Shown piece by piece: positions 17,990 to 27,220 of a stretch of 64,000 nt of DNA. Positions within the stretch are counted from its first letter, which is position 1, and every line of letters begins with the position of its first letter. The notes under the pieces were generated by a model. That model did no database searches. It was given only the letters and a program-made list of their open reading frames with translations, and was not told where the DNA came from. Both the position numbers and the translations under genes were made by a program. Origin of the DNA: Ferranicluibacter quercicola (GTDB taxonomy: Bacteria; Pseudomonadota; Alphaproteobacteria; Rhizobiales; Rhizobiaceae); the NCBI RefSeq assembly GCF_021168455.1, contig NZ_JAJOZR010000003.1:1-64000 (forward strand), read 5' to 3'.

Positions 17990-18333
17990 TTCAGTCCATC
18001 CCTGATGATGGTTGTGATGTCGATGATGCCCTGGAAGTTCGAGGATTCGCGTTTGCGGATCTTCTCGGTTTCGCTCAGAATCCAGATGGCGATGGAGATC
18101 AGATTGGCGCGCAGCTCTTCATTCAGCTGATTGTCCGGGGCGCGCAGATCCTCGATGAAACGGATCCAGAGACGCCGCGTATAGTAGACTGCTTCGATGG
18201 CCTCGCGGGAATAGCCCTTCTGCCGGCTGGCAGATGCGAGAAGCGCGATCGAACGGTCGAGGACTTGCCGCTCACGATCCTTGGAGTCGGCAACGCCGTC
18301 CTCCATGATCTCGGCATACGAAAACTGATACAT
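17986..18333 (-). CDS. flaF: Flagellin synthesis activator FlaF
   Basis: This 115-residue protein is the FlaF counterpart of FlbT; in Caulobacter FlaF is needed for flagellin translation or secretion. Signature segments are MYQFSYAEIMEDG at the N-terminus and YTRRLWIRFIEDL in the middle. It is cytoplasmic with no membrane segment. The stop overlaps the flbT start by four bases, and flgL precedes it by 37 bases. Placement directly between the hook-filament junction genes and flbT is the standard rhizobial arrangement. Confidence 0.93.
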   Translation of the reverse strand: MYQFSYAEIMEDGVADSKDRERQVLDRSIALLASASRQKGYSREAIEAVYYTRRLWIRFIEDLRAPDNQLNEELRANLISIAIWILSETEKIRKRESSNFQGIIDITTIIRDGLK

Positions 18334-18370
18334 TCAGACATCCCTCATGTTTGTCTAAGGCCTCTTCGCA

Positions 18371-19468
18371 TCAGAGGAAATTGATCAAGCTCAGCTGCTG
18401 CATCCGCGATGTGAGCGTGTAGGACGTCTCGATCTGCGTCATCAGCGACTTCATGCGCGTGCTCGCCTCGTAGGGATCGACACCTTCGAGATCGCCGACG
18501 TGGGTGGTGAGCAGTTTCGTCTGGGAGTCCAGAAGCGTGTTGGCCTTGTTGACGCGTCCTTCGGACGTGCCGAGATCGCTTCCCATGCTGATCATGCCGG
18601 AAATCGCCTGCTGGGTGTAATTCTGGGCCGTTTCGTTGACGACCGTCCGTGCCTGGCTGGAAAGATCCTCGGTCAGCAACTGGCTGGCGATCACGGAGGC
18701 GAGCACCATCTTGCGGACGCCCGCCTCGTTGGCGTTCGTCGTCGTCGAGACGACCTCGGATCCGGAAATCCGGCTCTGGACGTTCTTGTCCGACGCCTTC
18801 GACCAGTCCGTCATCCACTGCGTGGGAACCGCATTCTCGCCGGCGCTCGTATCGCCCACATAGAGCGGCACGATCTTGCGGTCGATGAAGTCCTTCATCT
18901 GCTCGGCCGACAGGTCCCGATAGGTCGCGATGGTCGCGTTGGCAGGATTGCTGTTGTTCTCCTGCTTGAAGCTCGTGAACGCATCGGCGAAGGTCTGCTT
19001 GGCGGCCGCATTCTCGGCGTAAGGCGTCAGCGGCCTGGCGTCGGAATTGAGACCGGAGAGAAGGTATTCTCCGTTGGACTGGGAGTTCGCCGCCACGAAG
19101 AACGCGTTGAACGTCGAATCGAGCGCCGTCTTCGTGTTGGCAAGCCGCGAGGCGTCGTCGACGCCCATGGACCCGACCAGCGTCGTGTTCATTTCCTCGC
19201 CCGCCTTGCGCATCGATTCGATGGCGAGCTGCGACGTCGAGAGACGCTGGGTCACGAGCGCGTTCGTGTCCTTGATGTTGGTCAGGCGCTGCAGCTCGTC
19301 CTTGAGGCTGACGAGCCGCGCGGCACTGGAACCGAGCGCCGCACCCGGATCGGCATGAACGCCGGTCGTGACTTCCTGCTGGAGCTTCACGACTTCGGAC
19401 TGGCCGCGCTGGACGCTGAGCCGCATGGCGTTCTGAACCGCCAGATTGGAAATGAATGACGTCTTCAT
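18371..19468 (-). CDS. flgL: Hook-filament junction protein FlgL
   Basis: This 365-residue flagellin-superfamily protein links the hook to the filament. The N-terminal helix region is KTSFISNLAVQNAMRLSVQR, and the C-terminal amphipathic helix ends in SYTLTSRMQQLSLINFL. Both ends have the conserved D0/D1 helical character, with a variable centre. It is exported by the flagellar type III system without a cleavable signal. It starts one base before the flgK stop region and is followed by flaF. The first ATG is used; no better ribosome site was found downstream. Confidence 0.92.
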   Translation of the reverse strand: MKTSFISNLAVQNAMRLSVQRGQSEVVKLQQEVTTGVHADPGAALGSSAARLVSLKDELQRLTNIKDTNALVTQRLSTSQLAIESMRKAGEEMNTTLVGSMGVDDASRLANTKTALDSTFNAFFVAANSQSNGEYLLSGLNSDARPLTPYAENAAAKQTFADAFTSFKQENNSNPANATIATYRDLSAEQMKDFIDRKIVPLYVGDTSAGENAVPTQWMTDWSKASDKNVQSRISGSEVVSTTTNANEAGVRKMVLASVIASQLLTEDLSSQARTVVNETAQNYTQQAISGMISMGSDLGTSEGRVNKANTLLDSQTKLLTTHVGDLEGVDPYEASTRMKSLMTQIETSYTLTSRMQQLSLINFL

Positions 19469-19469
19469 C

Positions 19470-20936
19470 TTATCTCACCATGTCCAGCAAGGATTTGAGC
19501 ATTTCGTCCACGGTGGTCATCAGTTTTGCCGATGCCTTGTAGGACTGCTCGAGATCGAGCATCAGCGACAATTCCTCATCGAGGCTGACGCCGGTTTCGT
19601 TGCTCAGCGTCTGCTGCATCTGGGCCAGCATGGCCCCCTTGGTCTCGTCGGCCGAGGTTGCCGCCTTGCGCAGCTGCTCGATCCAGCCGATCGAGCTGGA
19701 GGCGTAGCCTATGACGTTCGCGCTTTCGCCGATATCCGCCTTGGCGTCGAATGTCTGCTGCGTGCCCATCTCCTCGATGAGGCCATCGAGGCGACCGGTA
19801 TAGGCCGCGACACCATCCGTGTTGTAGGTGTAGTTCGTCGCGGTGGACGTGTTGTTGAAACCACCATCCCGCAGCAGCATGGGATTGTCATCGACGGCGG
19901 CATTGATCCGGATGCGTCCGGCAAGGCCCGAGGAGATCTTGCCCGACGCCGGCATGTCCGTGCTGTTCGCCTCGACGAACAGACCCGGCAATCCCGGCTC
20001 GCGGCTGTCCTTGGGAAGGGACTGGTCGGTCTCGCGGAAGGCGACGATCAGACCGCGGGCGATTTCGTCCAGCTGGTTCTGCATCATCGGTGCGATATCG
20101 TCGCGCAGCTGGAAGAGCGCCGCCAGCGATCCCTGTGCCGAGGTGTTGCCACCGGAACCGGGCTTCAGCTCCTCATTGTCGATTTCCACATGAAACGGCG
20201 GAGACGAGGAGCCGTCCTTGCCGGCCAGCTCGACCTTGCGCGCCGACGTTTCGAAGAGCACGCTGCCATCGCTCGTATAGATGACGGTATCCATGCTCTG
20301 GCGGATGGTGGTCGAAATTCCGACGATGCCGGCGATCGACTTCAGGAGCGAGTCCCGCTTGTCGAGCGCATCGCTTGCATCCTTGCCGTTGGCCAGCATG
20401 CCGATGACGGTGTAGTTCACCTTCTCAAAGGCCGAGAGATACTCGTTGAGCTGCACGACCTGCTCGCCGATTTCCTTGTCCGTCGTCGCCTTGACCTCGT
20501 CGAGGACGGTGGAGGCGGAGTTCAAGGCATTCGCCACATCTCGCGCTTCCGCCACGGCGGAGCGGGCGATCGTGATGCTGCTGGGCGACGCGGCAAACGT
20601 CTGGAGGCTGCTGCGGAACGAGGCCATATAGGTCGACGGCGCCGTCGGATAATCCGCGCCGCCGAAGGCCGACTGTATCTGCTGGAGACCGAACAGCAGT
20701 CTCGACTGTCCGGCATTGTCCGAGATGCTGGAAACGGTCTGCTTGAACAGCGCGTCGTTCTGGGCGCGCTGCACCTTGAGATAGGGCTGTCCGTCGTTGT
20801 CTACGCCCATCATGGCGAGACGACGCGAGTAGTCGGCATTGCCGACATTCGCGATGTTCTGCGATACGACGGCCGTCTGCTTGCCGGTATTGCTGAAGAT
20901 CGTCTGAGCCGTGGTAATGGCAGAAGCGAGAGACAT
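19470..20936 (-). CDS. flgK: Hook-filament junction protein FlgK (HAP1)
   Basis: This 488-residue protein joins the hook to FlgL. The rod/hook-type N-terminal motif TVVSQNIANVGNADYSRRL (about residues 21-39) is followed by a long variable region. The C-terminal helix EELSLMLDLEQSYKASAKLM carries the family's usual ending. Length is normal for rhizobial FlgK. It is exported through the flagellar type III apparatus, probably with help from the FlgN-like protein encoded later in the operon. It lies between flgE and flgL with gaps of 23 bases and 1 base. Confidence 0.94.
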   Translation of the reverse strand: MSLASAITTAQTIFSNTGKQTAVVSQNIANVGNADYSRRLAMMGVDNDGQPYLKVQRAQNDALFKQTVSSISDNAGQSRLLFGLQQIQSAFGGADYPTAPSTYMASFRSSLQTFAASPSSITIARSAVAEARDVANALNSASTVLDEVKATTDKEIGEQVVQLNEYLSAFEKVNYTVIGMLANGKDASDALDKRDSLLKSIAGIVGISTTIRQSMDTVIYTSDGSVLFETSARKVELAGKDGSSSPPFHVEIDNEELKPGSGGNTSAQGSLAALFQLRDDIAPMMQNQLDEIARGLIVAFRETDQSLPKDSREPGLPGLFVEANSTDMPASGKISSGLAGRIRINAAVDDNPMLLRDGGFNNTSTATNYTYNTDGVAAYTGRLDGLIEEMGTQQTFDAKADIGESANVIGYASSSIGWIEQLRKAATSADETKGAMLAQMQQTLSNETGVSLDEELSLMLDLEQSYKASAKLMTTVDEMLKSLLDMVR

Positions 20937-20959
20937 GACGGAGCCCGTCCTTTTCTAGA

Positions 20960-22162
20960 TCAGCGCTTGAGGTTGACCAGGACGTCCAGAAGGTCGGCGC
21001 CTGTCTGGAAGACCTTGGAGTTGGCCGTGTAGCTGCGCTGGGATTCGATCATCGCCGTCAGTTCGTCAGCGATATCGACGTTGGAGCCTTCCAGAGCGTT
21101 GTCCTGGACCCCGCCGAACTGGCCGGTGCCGGCGTAACCGACGGAGACTTCGCCGGAGGAAGACCCTGCCAGATAGACGTTGCCGGCCTGCGGCTCGAGA
21201 TTGTTGACGCTCTGGACCGTTGCAAGCGCCAGGCGGTAACGGGGATCCAGATCGTTGTTGGCGTATCGGACGTAGACAACGCCTTCCTTGTCGATCTCGA
21301 AGCCCGCGACGGCGCTCGGTGCGTTGCCGTCCTTGTCTCCGGGAACCGGCGTGAAGGCGGAACCCAGCTGGGTCGTCTTGGACAGGTCGATCGTGATCTC
21401 GTTCAGCTTGGCGCCGGCATAGGTCTTCTCGGCCGTCGTCACCGTGACCGGAGACGTCGTCAGGCTGCCGTCCTCGCCGAACGCCATCGTGGTCCTGCCG
21501 AGCTCTTCGCCGCTGGCACGATCCTTCACGGAAACGCTCCAGGCGTTGGTTTCGGTCTTGGCGTAGGAGATATCGAGAACGCGCGCATTGCCCTGCGTGT
21601 CGTAGACGCTCATCGAGGTCGTGGAGGCCGGATCACCGGCAGTCGTCCGCGAGTCGAGGTTCGCACCGAAGGCCGCGACCTTCGTGCCGGTTGCCGTGAG
21701 GCCTCCCGATGACAGATTGATGTTCGTCAGGCCATCGAAGCTGTTGGCGACCGCCGTCGGGGCCTTGCCATCGACATAGGCATAGCCCTGAAGGGCGTAG
21801 CCGCCCGAGTTGATCAGGTTGCCGGCTTCATTCTTGGTGAAGGCGCCGGCGCGGGTCATGTAGGACGCGCCCGTCGCATCGGATACCACGAAGAAGCCTT
21901 CGCCGTTGATCCGCAGGTCGGAACCGGAGGTCGTCGTGACCGTCGCGCCTTCATCGTCGACGCTGCGGCGAACCTTGGTATCGACGCCGCCCGAATTGTA
22001 GCTTCCGCCCGTCGCGGGCAGGATCAACGAAGAGAATTCCGTCGATGAGCGCTTGTAGCCGGTGGTGCTGGCATTCGCGATGTTCTCCGCGACGGTGCTC
22101 AGGCGGTTGGCCTGTGCGTTCATGCCGGATCCGCCGGTCCGCATCATTCCGTAGAGACTCAT
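20960..22162 (-). CDS. flgE: Flagellar hook protein FlgE
   Basis: This 400-residue hook subunit is the first gene of a 13-gene operon. The N-terminal signature NRLSTVAENIANASTTGYKR is at about residues 18-37. The C-terminal helix is IADELTAMIESQRSYTANSK. The frame opens 11 codons earlier. The ATG at 22162 (MSLYGMMRTGGSG) matches the family start and has GAGGA seven bases upstream. Its promoter region carries CACGCAAG, 8 bases, CCTAG at 22195-22215, shared with flgB, motA, fliF and the motB operon. Confidence 0.95.
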   Translation of the reverse strand: MSLYGMMRTGGSGMNAQANRLSTVAENIANASTTGYKRSSTEFSSLILPATGGSYNSGGVDTKVRRSVDDEGATVTTTSGSDLRINGEGFFVVSDATGASYMTRAGAFTKNEAGNLINSGGYALQGYAYVDGKAPTAVANSFDGLTNINLSSGGLTATGTKVAAFGANLDSRTTAGDPASTTSMSVYDTQGNARVLDISYAKTETNAWSVSVKDRASGEELGRTTMAFGEDGSLTTSPVTVTTAEKTYAGAKLNEITIDLSKTTQLGSAFTPVPGDKDGNAPSAVAGFEIDKEGVVYVRYANNDLDPRYRLALATVQSVNNLEPQAGNVYLAGSSSGEVSVGYAGTGQFGGVQDNALEGSNVDIADELTAMIESQRSYTANSKVFQTGADLLDVLVNLKR

Positions 22163-22194
22163 GTCCAATCCTCGTTTCGTTCGTCCTGGTGACA

Positions 22195-22215
22195 CTAGGA
22201 AGCAAGCCTTGCGTG
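22195..22215 (-). promoter_or_regulatory. Class-II-type promoter motif upstream of flgE
   Basis: Read on the minus strand this is CACGCAAG, 8 bases, CCTAG, and continues as TGTCACC. It lies 33 bases upstream of the flgE ATG. Near-identical sites precede flgB, motA, fliF and the fliH-like/motB operon. Confidence 0.75.
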
Positions 22216-22391
22216 AACCTGTTCAGCCTGCCCGTCCCGAGGGAGGAGACGAAAGGACGATCGCAATTTCTTGAAGAAATTCAGCTGCATGAAACGGAAG
22301 AGAGCCATGGCGTCTCCCGATTGCGAACCCTCGTCGTTCGCTTTCGAAAGACCCCATGGCTCCCATAGAAACCGGGGTGGCAGAAGGAGGC

Positions 22392-23063
22392 TCAGCTCCA
22401 GTCGATGCAGTAGCCCAGGAAGCGCTTGCTATCGATCGGGTCGAAGCCCAACTTCTTGCGCAGCTTCTTGCGCAGCTTGCTGATGTGGCTTTCGACGACG
22501 TTCTCTTCGACGTCTTCATCGAAGATGCCGTAGATCGCGTTGAAGATCTGCGACTTGGAGACGCGACGGCCGCGGTTGGCGACCAGATATTCCAGGATGC
22601 GGCGTTCGCGCCGCGGCAGGGCGAAGGTCTGGCCTTCGATCTCGGGATCGCGGCCGTCCGAGAAGACGCGGATCGCACCGATGTCGGTGTAGTTGGACAG
22701 GGACTTGAGGCGGCGGCGGATGGCCGCTGCACGGGCGAGGATCTCGCGGGGATGAACCGGCTTGCGCACGACGTCATCGACTCCGCAGTCGAAGAAGGCG
22801 AGCGTGGCTTCCAGCGACGGCGTGTCGCTGATGGCGATGACCGGTGCCGCGGAACGATCCCGGATGGCGCGGGGAAGGGTCATGGCCCGTTCGCCCTGGC
22901 CGATCAGGAACACCTCGACAGCATCGATATCGCTGTCTGCAGCGGTCGAGACCCAGTCGCCGAATTCCTTGGGATCAAACCCGGTGGAGGGTACGCCTTC
23001 CCTTCCGAAGAGAGAGGTGTATCCATCTTTTACAAGTTCACGTTCATCAACCACTACGATCAT
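22392..23063 (-). CDS. rem: OmpR-like flagellar activator Rem
   Basis: This 223-residue response-regulator-like activator corresponds to Rem of Sinorhizobium, which sits between VisN/VisR and the structural genes. The C-terminal winged helix contains PRRERRILEYLVANRGRRV and, near its end, VVESHISKLRKKL. The receiver-like N-terminus starts VVVDERELVKDGY but lacks a canonical acidic pocket and phospho-acceptor Asp (IDAVEVFLIGQG stands there). Activity is therefore probably set by expression and not by phosphorylation. The ATG at 23063 gives exactly 223 residues and has GGAG upstream; an ATG at 23096 is the alternative. It is probably transcribed from its own promoter. Confidence 0.92.
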   Translation of the reverse strand: MIVVVDERELVKDGYTSLFGREGVPSTGFDPKEFGDWVSTAADSDIDAVEVFLIGQGERAMTLPRAIRDRSAAPVIAISDTPSLEATLAFFDCGVDDVVRKPVHPREILARAAAIRRRLKSLSNYTDIGAIRVFSDGRDPEIEGQTFALPRRERRILEYLVANRGRRVSKSQIFNAIYGIFDEDVEENVVESHISKLRKKLRKKLGFDPIDSKRFLGYCIDWS

Positions 23064-23356
23064 TCGTCCGCTCCGAATCAGTATGGTGTTTTCCAATACG
23101 TCATTGGTACGAATCGTAGCGCCTCGTCACAATTAGAGGCTTTTGGTGGGTAGAAATGGTACTAGCTCAGGGTCCCCGGACCGATTTGATCAAGATGTAG
23201 TGGCTCATTTCGGCACACCGACTATTAATTCTGTGGAAAGGTTAACACGTGTTAATGATCGCCATTGCACGCGCCTCATTTCCGCAACGATGGACATATG
23301 CGTGCATTGCAACAAATCATCGATTTAAAATCGTAAAGGTTGTGATGAACGAACCG
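23064..23356. other. Upstream region of rem
   Basis: These 293 bases have no gene and are AT-richer than the surroundings. They contain the palindrome at 23242-23255. Spacing of about 180 bases to the rem start fits an activator-controlled promoter. No class II motif was found, which fits rem lying above those operons in the hierarchy. Confidence 0.55.
23242..23255. promoter_or_regulatory. Perfect 14-base palindrome upstream of rem
   Basis: TTAACACGTGTTAA is a perfect inverted repeat about 180 bases upstream of the rem start. LuxR-type activators such as VisN/VisR commonly bind short palindromes, and rem is their known target. Assignment as a VisNR site is a guess from position. Confidence 0.45.
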
Positions 23357-23965
23357 TTAACGGCAGAAGGACGCGGCGTTCGGCGTCCACTTACCGTAAC
23401 CTGTCGCTACCAGATTTGCGATCACGCGGCAGACATATTGCTTCTGGGCGGGATCGTTGTTCGGACCGGCGTGATACCGGGCGACCGCCATGGTCCAGGT
23501 CTCGTGGCGGGCATGGAGATTTGCGAGAAATTGTGCGGCGTATTCGACATTCGTGCGCGGATCGAGCATTGCTTCCGGTGATGCGAAATTCTCTCCGTGG
23601 TAGCGATAATTGATCTGCATGCAACCGAGGTCGATGAGCCTGGCGCCCCCTGCCCGGGCCGCCTCGAATAGCTGCAGCACCTCCGCCGCGCTCGAAGCAA
23701 ACACGGCCTTGCCATCGATGTTCATGGCATAGGGCTGCAGCGAGCCCTTGCGGCCCGTCTCCGTGAGGCCGACCGAATAGAGGATGCCTTCGGGGATATC
23801 GTATTTGGCGGCCGCAGCGACGATCTGGCGCTCGCACAGACCGGCATCCGAACCGGACGCAGCCTCTGCGATCAGGGGAGCACTAGAAATAAAGCTCGTC
23901 AGACACAGCAGGCTGAGGTGCCGCAGGCGTTTCGCGAAGGGTGTCGTGTCTGGTCCGCCCGTCAT
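23357..23965 (-). CDS. Flagellar-cluster lytic transglycosylase (SLT domain)
   Basis: This 202-residue periplasmic lytic transglycosylase probably opens peptidoglycan for rod passage. A hydrophobic signal segment (residues 14-36, LRHLSLLCLTSFISSAPLIA) precedes the SLT domain. The catalytic Glu69 is in SVGLTETGR, followed by DLGCMQINYRYH and a VARYHAGPN motif. The ATG at 23965 has GGAG six bases upstream and lies inside the last 83 bases of fliK in another frame. The open frame extends further upstream without a ribosome site. The gene complements the short FlgJ, which has no hydrolase domain. Confidence 0.88.
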   Translation of the reverse strand: MTGGPDTTPFAKRLRHLSLLCLTSFISSAPLIAEAASGSDAGLCERQIVAAAAKYDIPEGILYSVGLTETGRKGSLQPYAMNIDGKAVFASSAAEVLQLFEAARAGGARLIDLGCMQINYRYHGENFASPEAMLDPRTNVEYAAQFLANLHARHETWTMAVARYHAGPNNDPAQKQYVCRVIANLVATGYGKWTPNAASFCR

Positions 23966-25898
23966 CTGCACTCCGCTGTCCCGCACCGCCGTTCCGGCCT
24001 TCTCCGCCATTGCCCGCCGCAAGGCCGCCCTGGCTGTCCCGTCCGTTCTGCGACGACGGCTGCTGCTGGTTGCTCTGGGGTTGCCCCGAGCCGTCATTTC
24101 CACCGGCGCTGTCCGATGGCGTGAAGATCACGTTGACCTGATCGACCTGGAAACCCTGCGCGCGAAGCGCCTTGATCATCGCATCCTGGTCGTTGGTCAG
24201 CTGCCGGTAGGCATCGCCCGTCTGGACGCGAAGATCGATCTGCAGCTCGTCGTCGCGCAGACGCAGCGTGGCCGTGACGAGACCGAGGTCGATCGGATGC
24301 ATCTGGATCTTGAGCGTGTTGACCACCTTGCCGGTGGCGCCCTGCGGACCCGCGATGCCGGTGTTCGCCTGAAGCGCCTGCGTCGGGTCGCCATTGCCGG
24401 TGATGGCCGCGGCAACCGCCTGGGCGTTGGCCGTCATCGGCAGCTGGTTGCCGAGCGTCGGTGCGATGCCGAGGTAGCGCCGCGCATCCAGCACGGTAAC
24501 CGTCTCGGCCTTGGCGCTGGCCGGATCGTTCGGCGCCTTGGACGCGGGCCGTTCGGCCTCCGCGCGCAGCGAGATCGGGCTGACCTTGCCATCCGCCCGC
24601 GCGAAGCGGAAGACCGGGTCGGCGCCATCGGTCGATGTCGGCAAGGCCGGGCCATCGGCCGCTGCCATTTCGGCCACCGGCAGGCGCGCCCTGTCGCCCG
24701 CGACCTTCGGAGTCGGGGTCTCCATCTCGGCCGCGATGCTTCCATCTCTCGCAGACACAGCCACCGCCGGCTGCGGCGGGACCGGCCCGAGAATGGCCAT
24801 GAGGCTGCGAATATCCGCGGCCGCCGCTGGCGCCGGCTCTGCCGCGGACGCCTCCGCAGGTTCCGGCGTCATCTCGATTGTTTCCTGCTTTGCCTGGCGC
24901 AGAAGAGGCCGTGCCGCGACCTGCGGAGAGGGGGTGTCAGCCTCAGGCTCGACCACGTCCGATGCCGGTGCGGCGGCGATCTTTCCAGGCGCAACCGCTT
25001 GAAGCTGCGGTGGCATCTTCGGCAAAGAAGGAGACGCCGTGTCGGGCGTTGCCGAACGCGCGTCCTCGGCCATGCCACGTGTATCCGCCGATTTCGGACC
25101 GGAGGGCGTCCTTGCCACGCGCACAGCGGCAGACGCGTGCACATCCGGCTCCTGCGGCGGTTCGGATGCGATCGCTGGCATTGTGGCCTCAAGCGTCGGC
25201 GCGACTGGAGCCGCCGCCATCCGTGGCGGCGTCGCAGGGCGAGGCGGGGCGGCCACATCGCGGCTCTTGGTCGCTGGGATCTCTGTCGTATCATCCGCCG
25301 CCACTGTCGCAGGGTCGGCCTTGATGGCTTTCAATGCGAGGGTGGCGGAAAGCGTTGACGTCGCGGCTGTCTGTGTCGTCTTGGGAAGCGCCGGCCGGCT
25401 CTCGCTTGCGGCATCGTCCGACGGTGACGCAGGCACGGCGGCTTCGCCATCCGTATCTTCTGGCTGCGCTGCGGTCACGAGGGACAGGAGCGCCAGCGCG
25501 TCGGTTTTTTCGTCAGGAGCCTCGGGAGATGCAGGGAAATCGGTCTTTGTCGATGGGCTTTCGCCACGGGTGACGGAAGCCTGCGACGTCAGGTCCGGCT
25601 CTCCCTCACGCGACACGGAGCCGGCCGCCTCGCGCAAGCGCAGCGGTGCCGCCCCCACCTTGTCGATCTGTCGGGTGTGGACAGACGGACCGGTTGTCGT
25701 GATATCCGCAGGCTCGTCCGGCTGGGCGTTGGCACCGCCGGCCGGCGTCTTCGCCGTCGTGTCACGAGCCTGCCCGAGATCGGCGAAGGTCTTGCGAAAG
25801 GCTGCGCCGCCTTCGGCGTCGCCGTGCCGATTCTTGACGGCAGAAACGCTTGCGCGGGCCGTCTTGGCTGCCGGCAGCGCGTCATCGAGGGATCTCAT
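23883..25898 (-). CDS. fliK: Hook-length control protein FliK (formerly MotD)
   Basis: This 671-residue protein sets hook length and switches export specificity. The first 480 or so residues are low-complexity, rich in Pro, Ala, Thr, Ser and Glu, as expected for the molecular ruler. A compact Flg_hook domain follows at about residues 520-610, with VNTLKIQMHPIDLGLVTATL at its core, then a Gly/Asn/Gln-rich tail. In Sinorhizobium this gene was called motD and later renamed fliK. It begins two bases after motC and overlaps the transglycosylase by 83 bases. Confidence 0.9.
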   Translation of the reverse strand: MRSLDDALPAAKTARASVSAVKNRHGDAEGGAAFRKTFADLGQARDTTAKTPAGGANAQPDEPADITTTGPSVHTRQIDKVGAAPLRLREAAGSVSREGEPDLTSQASVTRGESPSTKTDFPASPEAPDEKTDALALLSLVTAAQPEDTDGEAAVPASPSDDAASESRPALPKTTQTAATSTLSATLALKAIKADPATVAADDTTEIPATKSRDVAAPPRPATPPRMAAAPVAPTLEATMPAIASEPPQEPDVHASAAVRVARTPSGPKSADTRGMAEDARSATPDTASPSLPKMPPQLQAVAPGKIAAAPASDVVEPEADTPSPQVAARPLLRQAKQETIEMTPEPAEASAAEPAPAAAADIRSLMAILGPVPPQPAVAVSARDGSIAAEMETPTPKVAGDRARLPVAEMAAADGPALPTSTDGADPVFRFARADGKVSPISLRAEAERPASKAPNDPASAKAETVTVLDARRYLGIAPTLGNQLPMTANAQAVAAAITGNGDPTQALQANTGIAGPQGATGKVVNTLKIQMHPIDLGLVTATLRLRDDELQIDLRVQTGDAYRQLTNDQDAMIKALRAQGFQVDQVNVIFTPSDSAGGNDGSGQPQSNQQQPSSQNGRDSQGGLAAGNGGEGRNGGAGQRSADDGRTRHDTLRETPAAPQPAVSDELYF

Positions 25899-25900
25899 AT

Positions 25901-27217
25901 CTACATATCCTCCCGCAGCAGGGCATCGATCTCGCCCAGCTTGCTCTTCCCACTCGTGAGAAACGTCGCCAGCGCCGGATCGATATCCGCCGAGGCCGAT
26001 GTCTCGGGCTTGGCGGGCGCAGCTTCGGACGTCGTCGGCGTCGCAGGGGCTGCAAAAGGGCTGTCGCTGCTGCCGGCGCCCGACATGGCGTCAGGGGACG
26101 GCGTTTGTGAAGCCAGTATGTCGGCGCTGGCTTGTGCTGAACTGTCGGCATCGGCCGGCACATCCGCAACCGGCGCCCGCAGCACCTCCCGTGCGACGGC
26201 CTGGGCTGCCGCCCTCAAGCTGCGGTCACGCGCAGACAGTTCGGCGTCCGGAATGGCCTCGATATCCTTGACGGCTTCGAGGATGCCGGTCGACGGCACA
26301 TCCACGAGACCGGAATAGAATGTCGCCAGCGCGTTCGGCTCGGTATCCGCCGTCGCGGACAGGGCCGCCGCGCGTTCGGAGGCAAGCTTCGTCAGCGGCT
26401 TCAGCCCCGCAATGGCGGCATTCCGCGCGATCCGCAGAAAGACCTCGCGCTGGCGCGGCTTGTCCATGAAGGACAGGATCTCCTCGATTTTCTGGCGCTT
26501 GGCATCGCCATAGTTGGCGACCGCAAGCTCCACGAAGATATCCGCGAACTGGCCCGCATAGGGCGAGGTCATGAAGCGGCGGGTATAGGCGAGCGCATAA
26601 GCCAGCGCCCGGTCGACCTTGCCGGCTCGCGTGGTCAGCGTGAGGGAGCGGCGCAGGGCTGCCTCCTCGATATTGGTGCCGGGCGCGACAAGCCTTGCCC
26701 AGTCATAGGCCTTCACAGCCTTGCCGGGATCCTGCTGGGCGACCGCATTGCCGTAAACCAGATAGAGATAGGGGCCGATCGGCGCATTCTTGTACTCGTC
26801 GATCGTCTTCGACATGGTCTCCACGATCAGCCCACCCTTGCCGTTCAGGTAGTGGCCAAGGGCATCGGTGACGCGATTGTCGAAATTGCCGTCGATGTCG
26901 CGGCTTGCAAGATAGGCGAGCGTCTTGGGGTTTCCGCCGCTCATGGCGTAGATCAGGGCCGCATCCACATTGCGCGGATCGGCAAAGACGCTGCGATCGG
27001 CCGTCATCAGGCGCTTCTCGATGGCGCCGAGCATGAACTGCTGCATATCGGCCGAGGAGAGATCGCCATGCACGATGCTGTCCTGAACGTGCTGCAGCGA
27101 GCGGATCATCTTGTAAGGCGGCAGGTTGTCGTCTTCGCTGCCTGCGGCCTGAACGGCCGACAGCGAGGCGAGCGATACGCAGGCGCCGAGCAGAACGGAG
27201 CGGAAAGCCTTCTTCAT
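25901..27217 (-). CDS. motC: Periplasmic motility protein MotC
   Basis: This 438-residue rhizobial motor protein acts in the periplasm, where it is thought to stabilise MotB. Residues 1-24 form a signal peptide ending VQA. The mature region is mainly helical and includes AALIYAMSGGNPKTLAYLAS and KAVKAYDWARLVAPG. The last 110 residues are rich in Ala, Pro, Ser and Thr. It lies between motB (three-base gap) and fliK (two-base gap). Its dedicated chaperone MotE is encoded at 35303-35839. MotC is restricted to alphaproteobacteria. Confidence 0.92.
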   Translation of the reverse strand: MKKAFRSVLLGACVSLASLSAVQAAGSEDDNLPPYKMIRSLQHVQDSIVHGDLSSADMQQFMLGAIEKRLMTADRSVFADPRNVDAALIYAMSGGNPKTLAYLASRDIDGNFDNRVTDALGHYLNGKGGLIVETMSKTIDEYKNAPIGPYLYLVYGNAVAQQDPGKAVKAYDWARLVAPGTNIEEAALRRSLTLTTRAGKVDRALAYALAYTRRFMTSPYAGQFADIFVELAVANYGDAKRQKIEEILSFMDKPRQREVFLRIARNAAIAGLKPLTKLASERAAALSATADTEPNALATFYSGLVDVPSTGILEAVKDIEAIPDAELSARDRSLRAAAQAVAREVLRAPVADVPADADSSAQASADILASQTPSPDAMSGAGSSDSPFAAPATPTTSEAAPAKPETSASADIDPALATFLTSGKSKLGEIDALLREDM

Positions 27218-27220
27218 GGC

